Positions 17,463-29,114 of a stretch of DNA of 64,000 nucleotides are shown here, piece after piece; the stretch's first letter is position 1; the number at the start of each line of letters is the position of its first letter. The DNA is from Candidatus Pantoea deserta (lineage in GTDB: Bacteria > Pseudomonadota > Gammaproteobacteria > Enterobacterales > Enterobacteriaceae), in assembly GCF_003813865.1 (NCBI RefSeq), contig NZ_RMVG01000002.1, positions 372,001-436,000 on the forward strand, read 5' to 3'. Made by a program: the position numbers and the translations under genes. The notes beneath the pieces were generated by a model. It was not told the DNA's origin. It searched no databases and saw nothing but the letters and a program-made list of their open reading frames with translations.

Positions 17463-20270
17463 ATGCAGAACAGCGCGATGAAGCCCTGGCTGGACTCCTC
17501 CTGGCTGGCCGGCGCGAACCAGTCTTACATAGAGCAACTCTATGAGGATTTCCTGACCGATCCGGACTCTGTCGATGCAGTGTGGCGCACGATGTTCCAA
17601 CAGCTGCCGGGCACCGGCGTGAAGCCTGAACAGTTTCACTCCACGACACGCGAATACTTCCGTCGCCTGGCGAAAGATGCAACTCGTTACACCTCCACCG
17701 TTTCCGACCCGGCCGCTAATTCCAGGCAGGTTAAAGTCCTGCAACTGATTAACGCCTTCCGCTTTCGCGGTCATCAGCATGCTAATCTCGACCCGCTTGG
17801 ACTGTGGAAGCAGGATCGCGTCGCTGACCTCGATCCGGCCTTTCACGATCTGACCGACGCCGATTTTCAGGAAAGCTTTAACGTAGGTTCTTTCGCCATC
17901 GGCAAAGAGACCATGAAGCTGGCCGATCTCTATGATGCCTTGCAGCAGACCTATTGCGGCTCTATCGGTGCAGAGTACATGCACATCAACAACACCGAAG
18001 AGAAGCGCTGGATCCAGCAGCGTCTGGAATCGGTTGCAGGCCGCGCTACATTCAGCAGCGAAGAGAAAAAAGGTTTCCTGAAAGAGCTGACGGCGGCAGA
18101 AGGGCTGGAAAAATACCTGGGCGCGAAATTCCCCGGCGCGAAACGCTTCTCGCTGGAAGGGGGCGATGCATTGATCCCCATGCTGCGCGAAATGATCCGT
18201 CATGCAGGCAAAAGCGGCACGCGCGAAGTGGTGCTGGGTATGGCGCACCGCGGTCGTCTGAACGTGCTGATCAACGTACTGGGTAAAAAGCCGCAGGATC
18301 TCTTCGACGAGTTTTCCGGCAAGCACAAAGATCACCTCGGCACCGGCGACGTGAAATACCATATGGGCTTCTCGTCCGATGTCGAAACCGAGGGCGGCCT
18401 GGTGCATCTGGCGCTGGCCTTTAACCCCTCTCACCTGGAAATCGTTAGCCCGGTGGTCATGGGATCGGTGCGCGCGCGCCTCGATCGTCTCGACTCGCCA
18501 GGCAGCAACCAGGTTCTGCCGATCACCATCCACGGCGACGCCGCGGTTATCGGCCAGGGCGTGGTGCAGGAAACGCTGAACATGTCGCAGGCGCGCGGCT
18601 ATGAAGTCGGCGGCACCGTGCGTATCGTTATCAATAACCAGGTGGGCTTTACCACGTCGAACCCGCGCGATGCGCGTTCAACGCCGTACTGTACCGACAT
18701 CGGCAAAATGGTGCTGGCGCCGATTTTCCACGTCAACGCCGACGATCCGGAAGCCGTGGCCTTTGTGACTCGCCTGGCGCTGGATTATCGCAACACCTTT
18801 AAGCGCGACGTCTTTATCGACCTGGTTTGCTATCGTCGTCATGGCCACAACGAGGCCGACGAGCCGAGCGCAACCCAGCCGCTGATGTACCAGAAAATCA
18901 AAAAGCACCCGACGCCGCGTAAGCTTTACGCCGATCGTCTGGCGGCGGAGGGTTCCGCCAGCGCGGAAGACGCCACCGAAATGGTGAACCTCTATCGCGA
19001 TGCGCTGGACGCGGGCGAATGCGTGGTGCCGGAATGGCGTCCGATGAGCCTGCACTCTTTTACCTGGTCGCCTTATCTCAACCATGAGTGGGATGAGAGC
19101 TATCCGGCCACCGTCGATCCAAAACGACTGCAAGAGCTGGCGCGTCGCATTAGCCAGATCCCGGAAGCGGTTGAGGTGCAGGCGCGCGTGGCGAAGATTT
19201 ACAACGACCGCAAAGAGATGGCGGAAGGCAACAAGCCTTTCGACTGGGGCGGCGCGGAAAACCTGGCCTATGCCACGCTGGTGGATGAGGGCATCCCGGT
19301 GCGTCTCTCCGGCGAAGACTCAGGTCGCGGCACCTTCTTCCATCGCCATGCGGTGATCCACAACCAGTCTAACGGCTCGACCTATACGCCGCTGCACCAT
19401 ATCCATAATGGCCAGGGACAGTTCAAGGTGTGGGACTCGGTGCTGTCCGAAGAGGCGGTGCTGGCGTTTGAATACGGCTACGCTACCGCTGAGCCGCGCA
19501 CCCTGACTATCTGGGAAGCGCAGTTTGGCGACTTCGCCAACGGCGCGCAGGTGGTTATTGACCAGTTCATCAGCTCCGGCGAGCAGAAGTGGGGCCGCAT
19601 GTGTGGTCTGGTGATGCTGCTGCCGCACGGCTACGAAGGTCAGGGGCCGGAACACTCCTCGGCGCGTCTTGAGCGTTATCTGCAACTCTGCGCTGAGCAG
19701 AATATGCAGGTATGCGTGCCTTCGACGCCTGCACAGGTTTACCACATGCTGCGTCGTCAGGCGCTGCGCGGTATGCGCCGTCCGCTGGTGGTGATGTCGC
19801 CGAAATCGCTGCTGCGTCACCCGCTGGCTATTTCCTCGCTGGACGAGCTGGCTAACGGCAGCTTCCAGCCGGCTATCGGCGAAATCGACGCGCTCGATCC
19901 GCAGCAGGTGAAACGCGTGGTGCTCTGTTCCGGTAAGGTTTACTACGATCTGCTTGAGCAGCGCCGCAAAAACGAGCAGACCGATGTCGCCATCGTGCGT
20001 ATCGAGCAGCTCTATCCGTTCCCGCATAAAGCGGTGCAGGATGCCCTGAAAGATTATGCCCATGTGCAGGATTTCGTCTGGTGTCAGGAAGAGCCGCTGA
20101 ATCAGGGCGCATGGTATTGTAGCCAGCATCACTTCCGCGAAGTGGTTCCGTTTGGCGCCTCGCTGCGCTATGCGGGCCGTCCGGCTTCCGCTTCACCGGC
20201 AGTGGGCTATATGTCCGTACATCAACAACAGCAGCAAGACCTGGTTAATGACGCGCTGAACCTTGGTTAA
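17463..20270 (+). CDS. sucA: 2-oxoglutarate dehydrogenase E1 component
   Basis: Thiamine-diphosphate-dependent E1 subunit of the 2-oxoglutarate dehydrogenase complex, which decarboxylates 2-oxoglutarate and transfers the succinyl group to SucB. 935 residues (E. coli 933). The N-terminal motif [18 protein letters not shown], the ThDP region [36 protein letters not shown] and the C-terminal transketolase-like half ([28 protein letters not shown]) are all present. It starts behind AAGGGATCACA and is followed 16 bp later by sucB. Confidence 0.98.
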   Translation: MQNSAMKPWLDSSWLAGANQSYIEQLYEDFLTDPDSVDAVWRTMFQQLPGTGVKPEQFHSTTREYFRRLAKDATRYTSTVSDPAANSRQVKVLQLINAFRFRGHQHANLDPLGLWKQDRVADLDPAFHDLTDADFQESFNVGSFAIGKETMKLADLYDALQQTYCGSIGAEYMHINNTEEKRWIQQRLESVAGRATFSSEEKKGFLKELTAAEGLEKYLGAKFPGAKRFSLEGGDALIPMLREMIRHAGKSGTREVVLGMAHRGRLNVLINVLGKKPQDLFDEFSGKHKDHLGTGDVKYHMGFSSDVETEGGLVHLALAFNPSHLEIVSPVVMGSVRARLDRLDSPGSNQVLPITIHGDAAVIGQGVVQETLNMSQARGYEVGGTVRIVINNQVGFTTSNPRDARSTPYCTDIGKMVLAPIFHVNADDPEAVAFVTRLALDYRNTFKRDVFIDLVCYRRHGHNEADEPSATQPLMYQKIKKHPTPRKLYADRLAAEGSASAEDATEMVNLYRDALDAGECVVPEWRPMSLHSFTWSPYLNHEWDESYPATVDPKRLQELARRISQIPEAVEVQARVAKIYNDRKEMAEGNKPFDWGGAENLAYATLVDEGIPVRLSGEDSGRGTFFHRHAVIHNQSNGSTYTPLHHIHNGQGQFKVWDSVLSEEAVLAFEYGYATAEPRTLTIWEAQFGDFANGAQVVIDQFISSGEQKWGRMCGLVMLLPHGYEGQGPEHSSARLERYLQLCAEQNMQVCVPSTPAQVYHMLRRQALRGMRRPLVVMSPKSLLRHPLAISSLDELANGSFQPAIGEIDALDPQQVKRVVLCSGKVYYDLLEQRRKNEQTDVAIVRIEQLYPFPHKAVQDALKDYAHVQDFVWCQEEPLNQGAWYCSQHHFREVVPFGASLRYAGRPASASPAVGYMSVHQQQQQDLVNDALNLG

Positions 20271-20286
20271 TTTAAAAGGAAAGATA

Positions 20287-21507
20287 ATGAGTAGCGTAGA
20301 TATTCTCGTTCCCGACCTGCCTGAATCCGTTGCCGATGCCACCGTGGCAACCTGGCACAAAAAACCAGGCGATGCGGTAAGCCGCGATGAAGTGCTGGTA
20401 GAGATCGAAACTGACAAAGTGGTGCTGGAAGTACCGGCTCAGGCTGATGGCGTACTGGAAGCCGTGCTGGAAGACGAAGGGGCGACCGTCACCTCGCGTC
20501 AGATTCTGGGACGACTGAAAGAGGGCAACAGCGCGGGCAAAGAAACCAGTGCGAAAGTGGACACCAAAGAGTCGACGCCAGCACAGCGCCAGACCGCGTC
20601 GCTGGAAGAAGAGAGCAACGACGCGCTCAGCCCGGCCATTCGTCGCCTGATCGCCGAGCACGATCTGGACGCGTCGCAGATTAAAGGCAGCGGCGTGGGC
20701 GGACGTATCACGCGCGAAGATGTTGAGAAACATCTGGCGAACAAACCCGCCGCCGCGAAAGCCGCGCCGGCCGCTGCTGAAGCCGCGCCGCAGCCCGCCG
20801 TGGCTAACCGCAGCGAAAAACGCGTGCCGATGACCCGTCTGCGCAAGCGCGTGGCCGAGCGTCTGCTGGAAGCGAAAAACAGCACTGCGATGCTGACCAC
20901 CTTCAACGAAGTGAACATGAAGCCGATCATGGATCTGCGCAAGCAGTACGGCGAATCCTTCGAGAAGCGTCACGGCGTGCGTCTGGGCTTTATGTCCTTC
21001 TATCTCAAAGCCGTGGTGGAAGCGCTGAAGCGTTTCCCGGAAGTGAATGCCTCTATCGACGGCGAAGATGTGGTTTACCACAACTACTTCGACGTCAGCA
21101 TTGCCGTCTCTACGCCGCGCGGTCTGGTGACCCCGGTGCTGAAAGATGTTGATGCGCTGAGCATGGCGGACATCGAGAAGAAAATTAAAGAGCTGGCGAT
21201 CAAAGGTCGCGACGGCAAGCTGACGGTTGATGAGCTGACCGGCGGCAACTTCACGATTACCAACGGCGGCGTTTTCGGCTCGCTGATGTCGACGCCGATT
21301 ATCAACCCGCCGCAGAGCGCCATCCTGGGCATGCACGCCATTAAAGACCGTCCGATGGCGGTCAATGGTCAGGTTGTGGTGCTGCCGATGATGTATCTGG
21401 CGCTCTCCTACGATCACCGTCTGATCGATGGCCGTGAATCGGTCGGCTATCTGGTGGCGGTGAAAGAGTTGCTGGAAGATCCGGCGCGTCTGCTGCTGGA
21501 CGTCTGA
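20287..21507 (+). CDS. sucB: Dihydrolipoyl succinyltransferase E2 component
   Basis: Core E2 subunit of the 2-oxoglutarate dehydrogenase complex. 406 residues from the ATG at 20287, preceded by AAAGGA; an in-frame start eight codons earlier lies inside sucA and is rejected. The lipoyl domain carries the modified Lys in [11 protein letters not shown]. An Ala/Pro/Glu-rich linker, the peripheral-subunit binding domain ([23 protein letters not shown]) and the catalytic domain with [10 protein letters not shown] follow in order. After the stop an 8-bp GC stem (21516-21540) precedes sucC and lacks a T-run, so it is probably a processing or stability element. Confidence 0.98.
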   Translation: MSSVDILVPDLPESVADATVATWHKKPGDAVSRDEVLVEIETDKVVLEVPAQADGVLEAVLEDEGATVTSRQILGRLKEGNSAGKETSAKVDTKESTPAQRQTASLEEESNDALSPAIRRLIAEHDLDASQIKGSGVGGRITREDVEKHLANKPAAAKAAPAAAEAAPQPAVANRSEKRVPMTRLRKRVAERLLEAKNSTAMLTTFNEVNMKPIMDLRKQYGESFEKRHGVRLGFMSFYLKAVVEALKRFPEVNASIDGEDVVYHNYFDVSIAVSTPRGLVTPVLKDVDALSMADIEKKIKELAIKGRDGKLTVDELTGGNFTITNGGVFGSLMSTPIINPPQSAILGMHAIKDRPMAVNGQVVVLPMMYLALSYDHRLIDGRESVGYLVAVKELLEDPARLLLDV

Positions 21508-21580
21508 TTTTTGCCGGGCGCGCCAGCCTCACGCGCGCCCAACCTTATTAATCTTTTCAGACCTGAATGGATAGAACATC

Positions 21581-22747
21581 ATGAACTTACACGAATACCA
21601 GGCGAAACAGCTGTTTGCACGGTATGGTATGCCGGCACCCACTGGCTACGCCTGTACTACGCCACGCGAAGCGGAAGAAGCGGCCTCTAAAATTGGCGCA
21701 GGCCCGTGGGTAGTAAAATGTCAGGTTCATGCCGGTGGACGCGGTAAAGCGGGCGGCGTGAAAGTGGTTAACAGCAAGGAAGAGATTCGCGCTTTCGCTG
21801 AGCACTGGCTGGGCAAACGCCTGGTGACTTATCAAACTGACGCCGAAGGCCAGCCGGTTAACCAGATTCTGGTTGAAGCCGCGACCGACATCGATCAGGA
21901 ACTCTATCTGGGCGCGGTGGTTGATCGCGCGACCCGTCGCGTGGTCTTTATGGCCTCTACCGAAGGCGGCGTTGAGATCGAGAAAGTCGCGGAAGAGACA
22001 CCGCACCTGATCCACAAAATGGCGCTCGATCCGCTGGCTGGTCCGCAGCCTTATCAGGGCCGCGAACTGGCGTTCAAACTGGGCCTGACCGGCAAGCAAG
22101 TTAGCCAGTTCACGAAAATCTTTATGGGCCTGGCGACCATGTTCCTGGAGCGCGATCTGGCGCTGGTTGAGATCAACCCGCTGGTCATCACCAAACAGGG
22201 CGATCTGGTCTGCCTCGACGGCAAGCTGGGCGTGGACAGCAATGCGCTGTTCCGTCAGCCGGAGCTGCGTGAAATGCGCGATCCGAGCCAGGAAGATCCG
22301 CGCGAAGCGCACGCCACGCAGTGGGAACTGAACTACGTCGCGCTGGAAGGCAACATCGGCTGTATGGTCAACGGCGCAGGTCTGGCGATGGGCACCATGG
22401 ACATCGTGAAGCACCACGGCGGCCAGCCGGCTAACTTCCTTGACGTAGGCGGCGGCGCGACCAAAGAGCGCGTAACCGAAGCCTTTAAAATCATTCTCTC
22501 CGACGACGCGGTAAAAGCGGTATTCGTGAACATCTTCGGCGGCATTGTGCGCTGTGACCTGATTGCCGACGGCATCATCGGCGCGGTGGCGGAAGTGGGC
22601 GTCAACGTACCGGTAGTGGTACGTCTGGAAGGTAACAACGCTGAGCTGGGCGCGCAGAAACTGGCGGACAGCGGACTGAACATCATTGCAGCAACCAGCC
22701 TGACAGACGCGGCACAGCGCGTCGTTGCGGCTGCGGAGGGGAAATAA
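21581..22747 (+). CDS. sucC: Succinyl-CoA synthetase beta subunit
   Basis: ADP-forming subunit of succinyl-CoA synthetase, which converts succinyl-CoA to succinate with nucleotide triphosphate formation. 388 residues, the E. coli length. The ATP-grasp domain begins [18 protein letters not shown]; nucleotide contacts appear in [16 protein letters not shown], and the metal-binding stretch is [11 protein letters not shown]. The C-terminal flavodoxin-like domain has [17 protein letters not shown]. It overlaps sucD by one base (TAATG). Confidence 0.99.
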   Translation: MNLHEYQAKQLFARYGMPAPTGYACTTPREAEEAASKIGAGPWVVKCQVHAGGRGKAGGVKVVNSKEEIRAFAEHWLGKRLVTYQTDAEGQPVNQILVEAATDIDQELYLGAVVDRATRRVVFMASTEGGVEIEKVAEETPHLIHKMALDPLAGPQPYQGRELAFKLGLTGKQVSQFTKIFMGLATMFLERDLALVEINPLVITKQGDLVCLDGKLGVDSNALFRQPELREMRDPSQEDPREAHATQWELNYVALEGNIGCMVNGAGLAMGTMDIVKHHGGQPANFLDVGGGATKERVTEAFKIILSDDAVKAVFVNIFGGIVRCDLIADGIIGAVAEVGVNVPVVVRLEGNNAELGAQKLADSGLNIIAATSLTDAAQRVVAAAEGK

Positions 22748-23622
22748 TGTCTATTCTGATCGACAAAAACACTAAAGTGATTTGCCAGGGTTTCACTGGC
22801 GGTCAGGGTACGTTCCATTCTGAGCAGGCGCTGGCATATGGCACGCAGCTGGTTGGCGGCGTAACGCCGGGCAAAGGCGGCACCACGCATCTCGGCCTGC
22901 CGGTGTTCAACACCGTGCGCGAAGCGGTCGAAGCCACCGGCGCCACCGCAACGGTAATCTACGTTCCGGCTCCGTTCTGCAAAGACGGTATTCTGGAAGC
23001 GATCGACGCGGGCATCAAACTGATCATCACCATCACCGAAGGCATCCCGACGCTGGATATGCTGACGGTGAAAATGAAGCTGGACGAAGCGGGCGTGCGC
23101 ATGATCGGCCCGAACTGTCCGGGCGTGATCACCCCAGGCGAATGCAAAATCGGCATCATGCCGGGCCACATTCACCAGCCAGGCCGCGTTGGCATCGTGT
23201 CGCGTTCAGGCACCCTGACCTATGAAGCCGTTAAGCAGACCACGGACATTGGCTACGGCCAGTCTACCTGCGTGGGCATCGGCGGCGACCCGATCCCTGG
23301 CTCTAACTTCATCGACATTCTGAAAATGTTCCAGGATGACCCGCAGACCGAAGCGATTGTGATGATCGGTGAAATCGGCGGCAGCGCGGAAGAAGAGGCG
23401 GCGGCCTTCATTAAAGAGCACGTGACCAAACCGGTTGTGGGCTACATCGCCGGAGTGACCGCGCCGAAAGGCAAGCGTATGGGCCACGCGGGCGCCATCA
23501 TTGCCGGTGGCAAAGGCACGGCGGACGAGAAGTTTGCTGCGCTGGAAGCCGCAGGCGTCAAAACCGTTCGCAGCCTCGCGGACATCGGCGACGCGGTAAA
23601 AGCGGTACTGCCGGCAAAATAA
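22747..23622 (+). CDS. sucD: Succinyl-CoA synthetase alpha subunit
   Basis: CoA-binding and phosphohistidine subunit. 291 residues (E. coli 289). The CoA-binding Rossmann motif [14 protein letters not shown] is N-terminal, and the phosphorylated His247 lies in [30 protein letters not shown] and [11 protein letters not shown] are diagnostic. Last gene of the nine-gene sdh-suc array, closed by a strong terminator 20 bp later. Confidence 0.99.
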   Translation: MSILIDKNTKVICQGFTGGQGTFHSEQALAYGTQLVGGVTPGKGGTTHLGLPVFNTVREAVEATGATATVIYVPAPFCKDGILEAIDAGIKLIITITEGIPTLDMLTVKMKLDEAGVRMIGPNCPGVITPGECKIGIMPGHIHQPGRVGIVSRSGTLTYEAVKQTTDIGYGQSTCVGIGGDPIPGSNFIDILKMFQDDPQTEAIVMIGEIGGSAEEEAAAFIKEHVTKPVVGYIAGVTAPKGKRMGHAGAIIAGGKGTADEKFAALEAAGVKTVRSLADIGDAVKAVLPAK

Positions 23623-23642
23623 GTCAGCGCGGCTGATCTGTC

Positions 23643-23671
23643 AGGCCACCTGTTGAGGTGGCCTTTTTTTT
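23643..23671 (+). terminator. Terminator after sucD; possible SdhX-like sRNA 3' end
   Basis: A 9-bp stem AGGCCACCT / AGGTGGCCT with loop GTTG is followed by eight T. In E. coli the 3' end of this same transcript is processed into the small RNA SdhX (RybD). The ~50 bases from the sucD stop to the T-run could play that role here, but I have no direct sequence proof. Confidence 0.92.
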
Positions 23672-24236
23672 ACTGTGGCCAGGCAAAGTGAACAGAGAAT
23701 TAGCATTTTTGAAATAAGAAAAAAACAATTCTGGTTTAAATAATGAGTTCCCCGCTGGACCCAGAGTTAATAAATAACAGCACAAGTAAGTCTTTTTTTT
23801 ATTTTTGCTATTTGTGCGTGACAAATAATTAACAACCATCTCAACCATACATATCTCTAAATTTAAAGCGTTAATCCAGATCAAAAATCATCGATATTTA
23901 ACAAACTTTACCGCTGGCAAAGCGCAAGCCAACCGGTTTAAATTGCGCTGCATCAATTCAGTCGTTTCCAGTAAGATTCAGGCGTTTGTGCCAGGCATTT
24001 ATCAGCGCTGTCGGCACCTTCTTTGTCATACCTGCCTGAAAGGACTGAAGTGAAGATTTTAGGGAATGTTCACCACTGTTACTCGCTCATTTCGGGCCGT
24101 GGATAACGCTAATCCGTCGGTAACAAAAAACTGGAATCAATAATTAGCCGTTCCTGAATCTTATTCTGCGCATCAATGCCTGCTGTTTGCCGTTGTTATT
24201 CGCAGAAAATATTCATGCGAGGAGCAAGGAGTCACT
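23672..24236. promoter_or_regulatory. cydA upstream region
   Basis: A 565-bp AT-rich gap with no credible gene; the E. coli mngRAB genes found here are absent. It should contain the cydA promoters, which in E. coli respond to ArcA and FNR. Several AT-rich stretches (23690-23900) fit such control, but I could not define single sites. cydA has a strong ribosome site (GGAGCAAGGAG) just before its ATG. Confidence 0.55.
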
Positions 24237-25808
24237 ATGTTAGATATCGTCGAGCTGTCGCGTTTACAGTTTGCCTTGACGGCGATGTACCATTTTCTGT
24301 TTGTCCCGCTAACGCTGGGTATGGCGTTTTTGCTGGCAATCATGGAAACGGTCTACGTCCTGAGTGGTAAACAAATTTATAAAGACATGACCAAATTCTG
24401 GGGCAAGTTATTCGGAATTAACTTTGCGCTGGGCGTGGCCACCGGGCTGACCATGGAGTTTCAGTTCGGCACCAACTGGTCCTATTACTCTCACTACGTC
24501 GGCGACATCTTTGGTGCGCCGCTGGCTATCGAAGGCCTGATGGCGTTCTTCCTGGAGTCGACCTTTGTCGGTCTGTTCTTCTTTGGCTGGGATCGCCTGA
24601 GCAAAAAGCAGCACCTGGCGGTGACCTGGCTGGTAGCGCTAGGCTCTAACCTCTCCGCGCTGTGGATTCTGGTCGCGAACGGCTGGATGCAAAACCCTAT
24701 CGCCTCTGAATTTAACTATGAAACCATGCGTATGGAGATGCTGAGCTTCTCGGAGCTGGTGCTGAATCCTGTCGCCCAGGTGAAATTCGTTCACACCGTG
24801 GCGGCGGGCTACACCACCGGCGCCATGTTCATCCTCGGCATCAGCGCCTGGTATTTGCTGAAAGGCCGCGACATCGCCTTTGCTAAACGCTCCTTCGCCA
24901 TCGCGGCGAGCTTCGGCATGGCGGCGGTGCTGTCGGTCATCGTGCTCGGCGATGAGTCAGGTTACGAAATGGGCGACGTGCAGAAAACCAAACTGGCGGC
25001 CATTGAAGCAGAGTGGGATACCCAGCCTGCGCCTGCGGCCTTTACGCTATTTGGCTTGCCCGATCAGGATAAACAGGAAAATAGCAGCGCGGTGCAGATC
25101 CCTGCGCTGCTGGGCTTGATCGCCACGCGCTCGATCGATACGCCGGTAACCGGACTGAAAGATCTGATGGCTCAGCATGAAGTCCGTATCCGCAACGGTA
25201 TGAAAGCCTACACGCTGCTCAATGAGCTGCGCAGCGGCAGTCACGATCCGGCAGTACGCGAAGCCTTTAACCAGCATAAACAGGATCTGGGGTACGGTCT
25301 GCTGCTGAAGCGCTACACGCCAGACGTGGCGAATGCCAGCGAAGCCCAGATCCAGCAGGCGGTGAAAGACTCCATTCCACGCGTCGCGCCGCTCTATTTC
25401 GCCTTCCGTATTATGGTGCTGGCCGGCGTCCTGCTGCTGGGCATTATCACCTTCTCCTTCTGGAGCGTAATCCGTAACCGCGTCGGTCAACATCGCTGGC
25501 TGCTGAAAGCCGCGCTGTACGGCATTCCGCTGCCGTGGATCGCCGTAGAGGCGGGCTGGTTTGTGGCGGAATATGGCCGTCAGCCATGGGCGATCGGCGA
25601 GGTGCTGCCGACCTCGGTGGCCAACTCCTCGCTGACCGTGGGCGATCTGCTGTTCTCCATGCTGCTGATCTGCGGTCTCTATACGCTGTTCCTCGTGGCG
25701 GAGATGTATCTGATGTTCAAATTTGCCCGTCTCGGTCCGAGCAGTCTGAAAACCGGACGTTATCACCATGAGCAGGTCGCGACAGCGGCTGAGCCGGTAC
25801 GCGGATAA
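24237..25808 (+). CDS. cydA: Cytochrome bd-I ubiquinol oxidase subunit I
   Basis: Quinol-oxidising, heme-bearing subunit of the high-affinity terminal oxidase in the inner membrane. 523 residues (E. coli 522). His19 in [10 protein letters not shown], a ligand of heme b595, is at its canonical position. The b558 ligands are expected at the His in [15 protein letters not shown] and the Met in [12 protein letters not shown]. The periplasmic Q-loop (residues ~250-370) is the long type seen in E. coli. [13 protein letters not shown] is the family signature. First gene of cydABX-ybgE. Confidence 0.99.
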   Translation: MLDIVELSRLQFALTAMYHFLFVPLTLGMAFLLAIMETVYVLSGKQIYKDMTKFWGKLFGINFALGVATGLTMEFQFGTNWSYYSHYVGDIFGAPLAIEGLMAFFLESTFVGLFFFGWDRLSKKQHLAVTWLVALGSNLSALWILVANGWMQNPIASEFNYETMRMEMLSFSELVLNPVAQVKFVHTVAAGYTTGAMFILGISAWYLLKGRDIAFAKRSFAIAASFGMAAVLSVIVLGDESGYEMGDVQKTKLAAIEAEWDTQPAPAAFTLFGLPDQDKQENSSAVQIPALLGLIATRSIDTPVTGLKDLMAQHEVRIRNGMKAYTLLNELRSGSHDPAVREAFNQHKQDLGYGLLLKRYTPDVANASEAQIQQAVKDSIPRVAPLYFAFRIMVLAGVLLLGIITFSFWSVIRNRVGQHRWLLKAALYGIPLPWIAVEAGWFVAEYGRQPWAIGEVLPTSVANSSLTVGDLLFSMLLICGLYTLFLVAEMYLMFKFARLGPSSLKTGRYHHEQVATAAEPVRG

Positions 25809-25819
25809 GGAGAGCAACG

Positions 25820-26959
25820 ATGTTTGATTATGAAGTTTTGCGCTTTGTCTGGTGGCTGCTGATTGGCATTTTGCTGGTGGGTTTCGCGATTGCCGACGGC
25901 CTGGATATGGGCGTAGGGATGTTGACGCGTTTTATGGGACGCAGCGACACCGAGCGTCGCATTCTGATCAACAGCATCGCGCCGCACTGGGACGGCAATC
26001 AGGTCTGGCTGATCACCGCAGGCGGCGCGCTGTTCGCGGCCTGGCCAATGGTCTACGCCGCGGCCTTTTCCGGTTTCTATGTGGCGATGATTCTGGTGCT
26101 GGCATCGCTGTTTTTTCGTCCGGTAGGATTCGATTATCGTTCTAAAATTGAAGATATGCGCTGGCGCGGCATGTGGGACTGGGGCATTTTCCTCGGCAGC
26201 TTTGTGCCGCCGCTGGTGATAGGCGTGGCGTTCGGCAACCTGCTACAGGGCGTGCCGTTCCATGCCGATGATTTCCTGCGCCTTGAGTACACCGGCAACT
26301 TTTTCCAGCTGCTGAACCCGTTTGCTCTGCTGGCGGGCGTGATTAGCGTGGCGATGATCCTGACGCAGGGAGCGACCTATCTCCAGATGCGCACCAGCGG
26401 CGAACTGCACCTGCGTTCACGCGCGGTGTCGCAGGTGGCGGCGCTGGTTATGATGCTGTGCTTCGTGCTGGCGGGCGTCTGGGTAAAATACGGCATCGAT
26501 GGCTATGTGATCACCAGCGCTATCGATCATCACGCGGCGTCGAACCCGCTGGGCAAAACCGTCGTGCGTGAAGCCGGCGCCTGGCTGGCGAACTTCAATG
26601 CCATGCCTGCGCTGTGGCTCTTCCCGCTGCTGGGCGTGGCGCTGCCGCTGCTGACGGTGCTGTTCTCACGCTGCGAGAAGGGCGGTCTGGCGTTTGTCAG
26701 CTCGTCGCTGACGCTGGCGTGCGTGATTATGACCGCAGGCATTGCGCTGTTTCCCTTTATCATGCCGTCGAGCATTGAACCCGGCATGAGCCTGACGATG
26801 TGGGATTCCACTTCAAGCCTGCGCACGCTAACGGTGATGACCTTTGCGGCTATGGTTTTCGTGCCGATCATTCTGGCGTACACCAGCTGGTGTTACTACA
26901 AAATGTATGGCCGCATCACCAAAGAAGATATTGAGCGCAACACGCACTCACTTTACTGA
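25820..26959 (+). CDS. cydB: Cytochrome bd-I ubiquinol oxidase subunit II
   Basis: Second large subunit of cytochrome bd, 379 residues as in E. coli, with eight to nine membrane segments. Diagnostic stretches are VWWLLIGILLVGFAIADGLDMG, NSIAPHWDGNQVWLITAGGALFAAWP, and the C-terminal TSWCYYKMYGRITKEDIERN. It begins 11 bp after cydA behind GGAGAG and is followed by cydX 15 bp later. Confidence 0.99.
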   Translation: MFDYEVLRFVWWLLIGILLVGFAIADGLDMGVGMLTRFMGRSDTERRILINSIAPHWDGNQVWLITAGGALFAAWPMVYAAAFSGFYVAMILVLASLFFRPVGFDYRSKIEDMRWRGMWDWGIFLGSFVPPLVIGVAFGNLLQGVPFHADDFLRLEYTGNFFQLLNPFALLAGVISVAMILTQGATYLQMRTSGELHLRSRAVSQVAALVMMLCFVLAGVWVKYGIDGYVITSAIDHHAASNPLGKTVVREAGAWLANFNAMPALWLFPLLGVALPLLTVLFSRCEKGGLAFVSSSLTLACVIMTAGIALFPFIMPSSIEPGMSLTMWDSTSSLRTLTVMTFAAMVFVPIILAYTSWCYYKMYGRITKEDIERNTHSLY

Positions 26960-26974
26960 TTAAGGAGACGACGC

Positions 26975-27088
26975 ATGTGGTATTTTGCCTGGATTCTCGG
27001 CACTCTGCTGGCCTGTGCTTTTGGCGTCATCACCGCGCTGGCGATTGAACACGCGGAAGACAGCGCTGCTCAGGACGAGCGTGCGTGA
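26975..27088 (+). CDS. cydX: Cytochrome bd-I accessory subunit CydX
   Basis: A 37-residue single-span membrane peptide needed for stable, active cytochrome bd. The translation starts MWYFAWILGTLLACAFGVIT, nearly identical to E. coli CydX, and has the same length. The Shine-Dalgarno AAGGAG lies 8 bases before the ATG. The TGA stop shares a base with the ybgE ATG (TGATG). Confidence 0.97.
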   Translation: MWYFAWILGTLLACAFGVITALAIEHAEDSAAQDERA

Positions 27089-27381
27089 TGCGCAAGTTTA
27101 TTCGGACGGCCTATCGTCTGATGAACAAAGGGCCTTTGCGGGCCCTTTCGCTCATTCTCGCGCTTATCGTCGCCGGCTGTTTATTCTGGGACCCGTCGCG
27201 CTACGCCGCGCACACCAGCACTCTGTCAGTGTGGCAGGGCATCCTGGTGATCTGGGCCGTATGCGCCGGCGTGATCCACGGCGTAGGCTTTCAGCTGCGC
27301 CGCACGCGCTGGATGGCGTTCTTTGCGCCGCTGCTGGCTCAGATTGCGCTGCTGTTTGGTCTCTACTGGTTCTGGCGTTAG
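27088..27381 (+). CDS. ybgE: Cyd operon protein YbgE
   Basis: A 97-residue membrane protein (E. coli YbgE 97) with three hydrophobic segments and the conserved blocks PLRALSLILALIVAGCLFWDPSR and WAVCAGVIHGVGFQ. The ATG at 27088 overlaps the cydX stop; a GTG one codon earlier is less likely. It accompanies cydABX in many proteobacteria but its biochemical role is not established. The 177-bp gap to ybgC holds TATAGT at 27521-27526, a possible -10 for the tol operon with a poor -35. Confidence 0.93.
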   Translation: MRKFIRTAYRLMNKGPLRALSLILALIVAGCLFWDPSRYAAHTSTLSVWQGILVIWAVCAGVIHGVGFQLRRTRWMAFFAPLLAQIALLFGLYWFWR

Positions 27382-27558
27382 CGCGCTGTGACCGTCGCTG
27401 GCGGTGGAGTAGTGTCAGCGACAGGTCAAGAAATCTGCTGAAAATCCTTCCTTTTGTTTCCGTCTGATAATTATTTTCTCCTGGCTCTGGCAGCCCATTC
27501 CCAACCCGAAATCTCTTGCGTATAGTAGCAACGTTTAAAAACGAGACCGGGATGTAGA

Positions 27559-28646
<1,088 letters not shown>

Positions 28647-28659
28647 GCGGGGGTAAACC

Positions 28660-29088
28660 ATGGCCAGAGTACGTGGTCGCGGCCGCCGCGATCTGAAATC
28701 GGAAATCAATATCGTTCCGCTGCTCGACGTCCTGCTGGTGCTGCTGCTGATCTTTATGGCGACAGCGCCGATCATTACTCAGAGTGTCGAGGTCGATCTG
28801 CCAGATGCCACCGATTCGAAAACGGTCTCCAGCGACGATAATCCGCCGGTGATTGTCGAAGTCTCAGGCGTTGGCCAGTACAGCCTGGTAGTGGATCACG
28901 ATCGTATGGAGCAGCTGCCGCCGGAGCAGGTAGTCAGCGAAGCGCAGCGTCGCATCGAGGCCAATCCCAAGACCGTCTTTTTGATTGGCGGCGCGAAGGA
29001 TGTGCCTTATGACGAAATTATTAAAGCGCTAAACCTGCTGCATCAGGCAGGGGTTAAATCTGTCGGTTTGATGACGCAGCCGATCTAA
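28660..29088 (+). CDS. tolR: Tol-Pal system protein TolR
   Basis: ExbD-like subunit with one membrane helix (VPLLDVLLVLLLIFMATAPI) that contains the essential proton-carrying Asp. 142 residues, as in E. coli. The periplasmic domain follows. It starts 13 bp after tolQ behind a GGGG-rich site, and is 26 bp before tolA. Confidence 0.98.
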   Translation: MARVRGRGRRDLKSEINIVPLLDVLLVLLLIFMATAPIITQSVEVDLPDATDSKTVSSDDNPPVIVEVSGVGQYSLVVDHDRMEQLPPEQVVSEAQRRIEANPKTVFLIGGAKDVPYDEIIKALNLLHQAGVKSVGLMTQPI

Positions 29089-29114
29089 AGTCGAACCGTT
29101 TTTGGGAACCGAGA

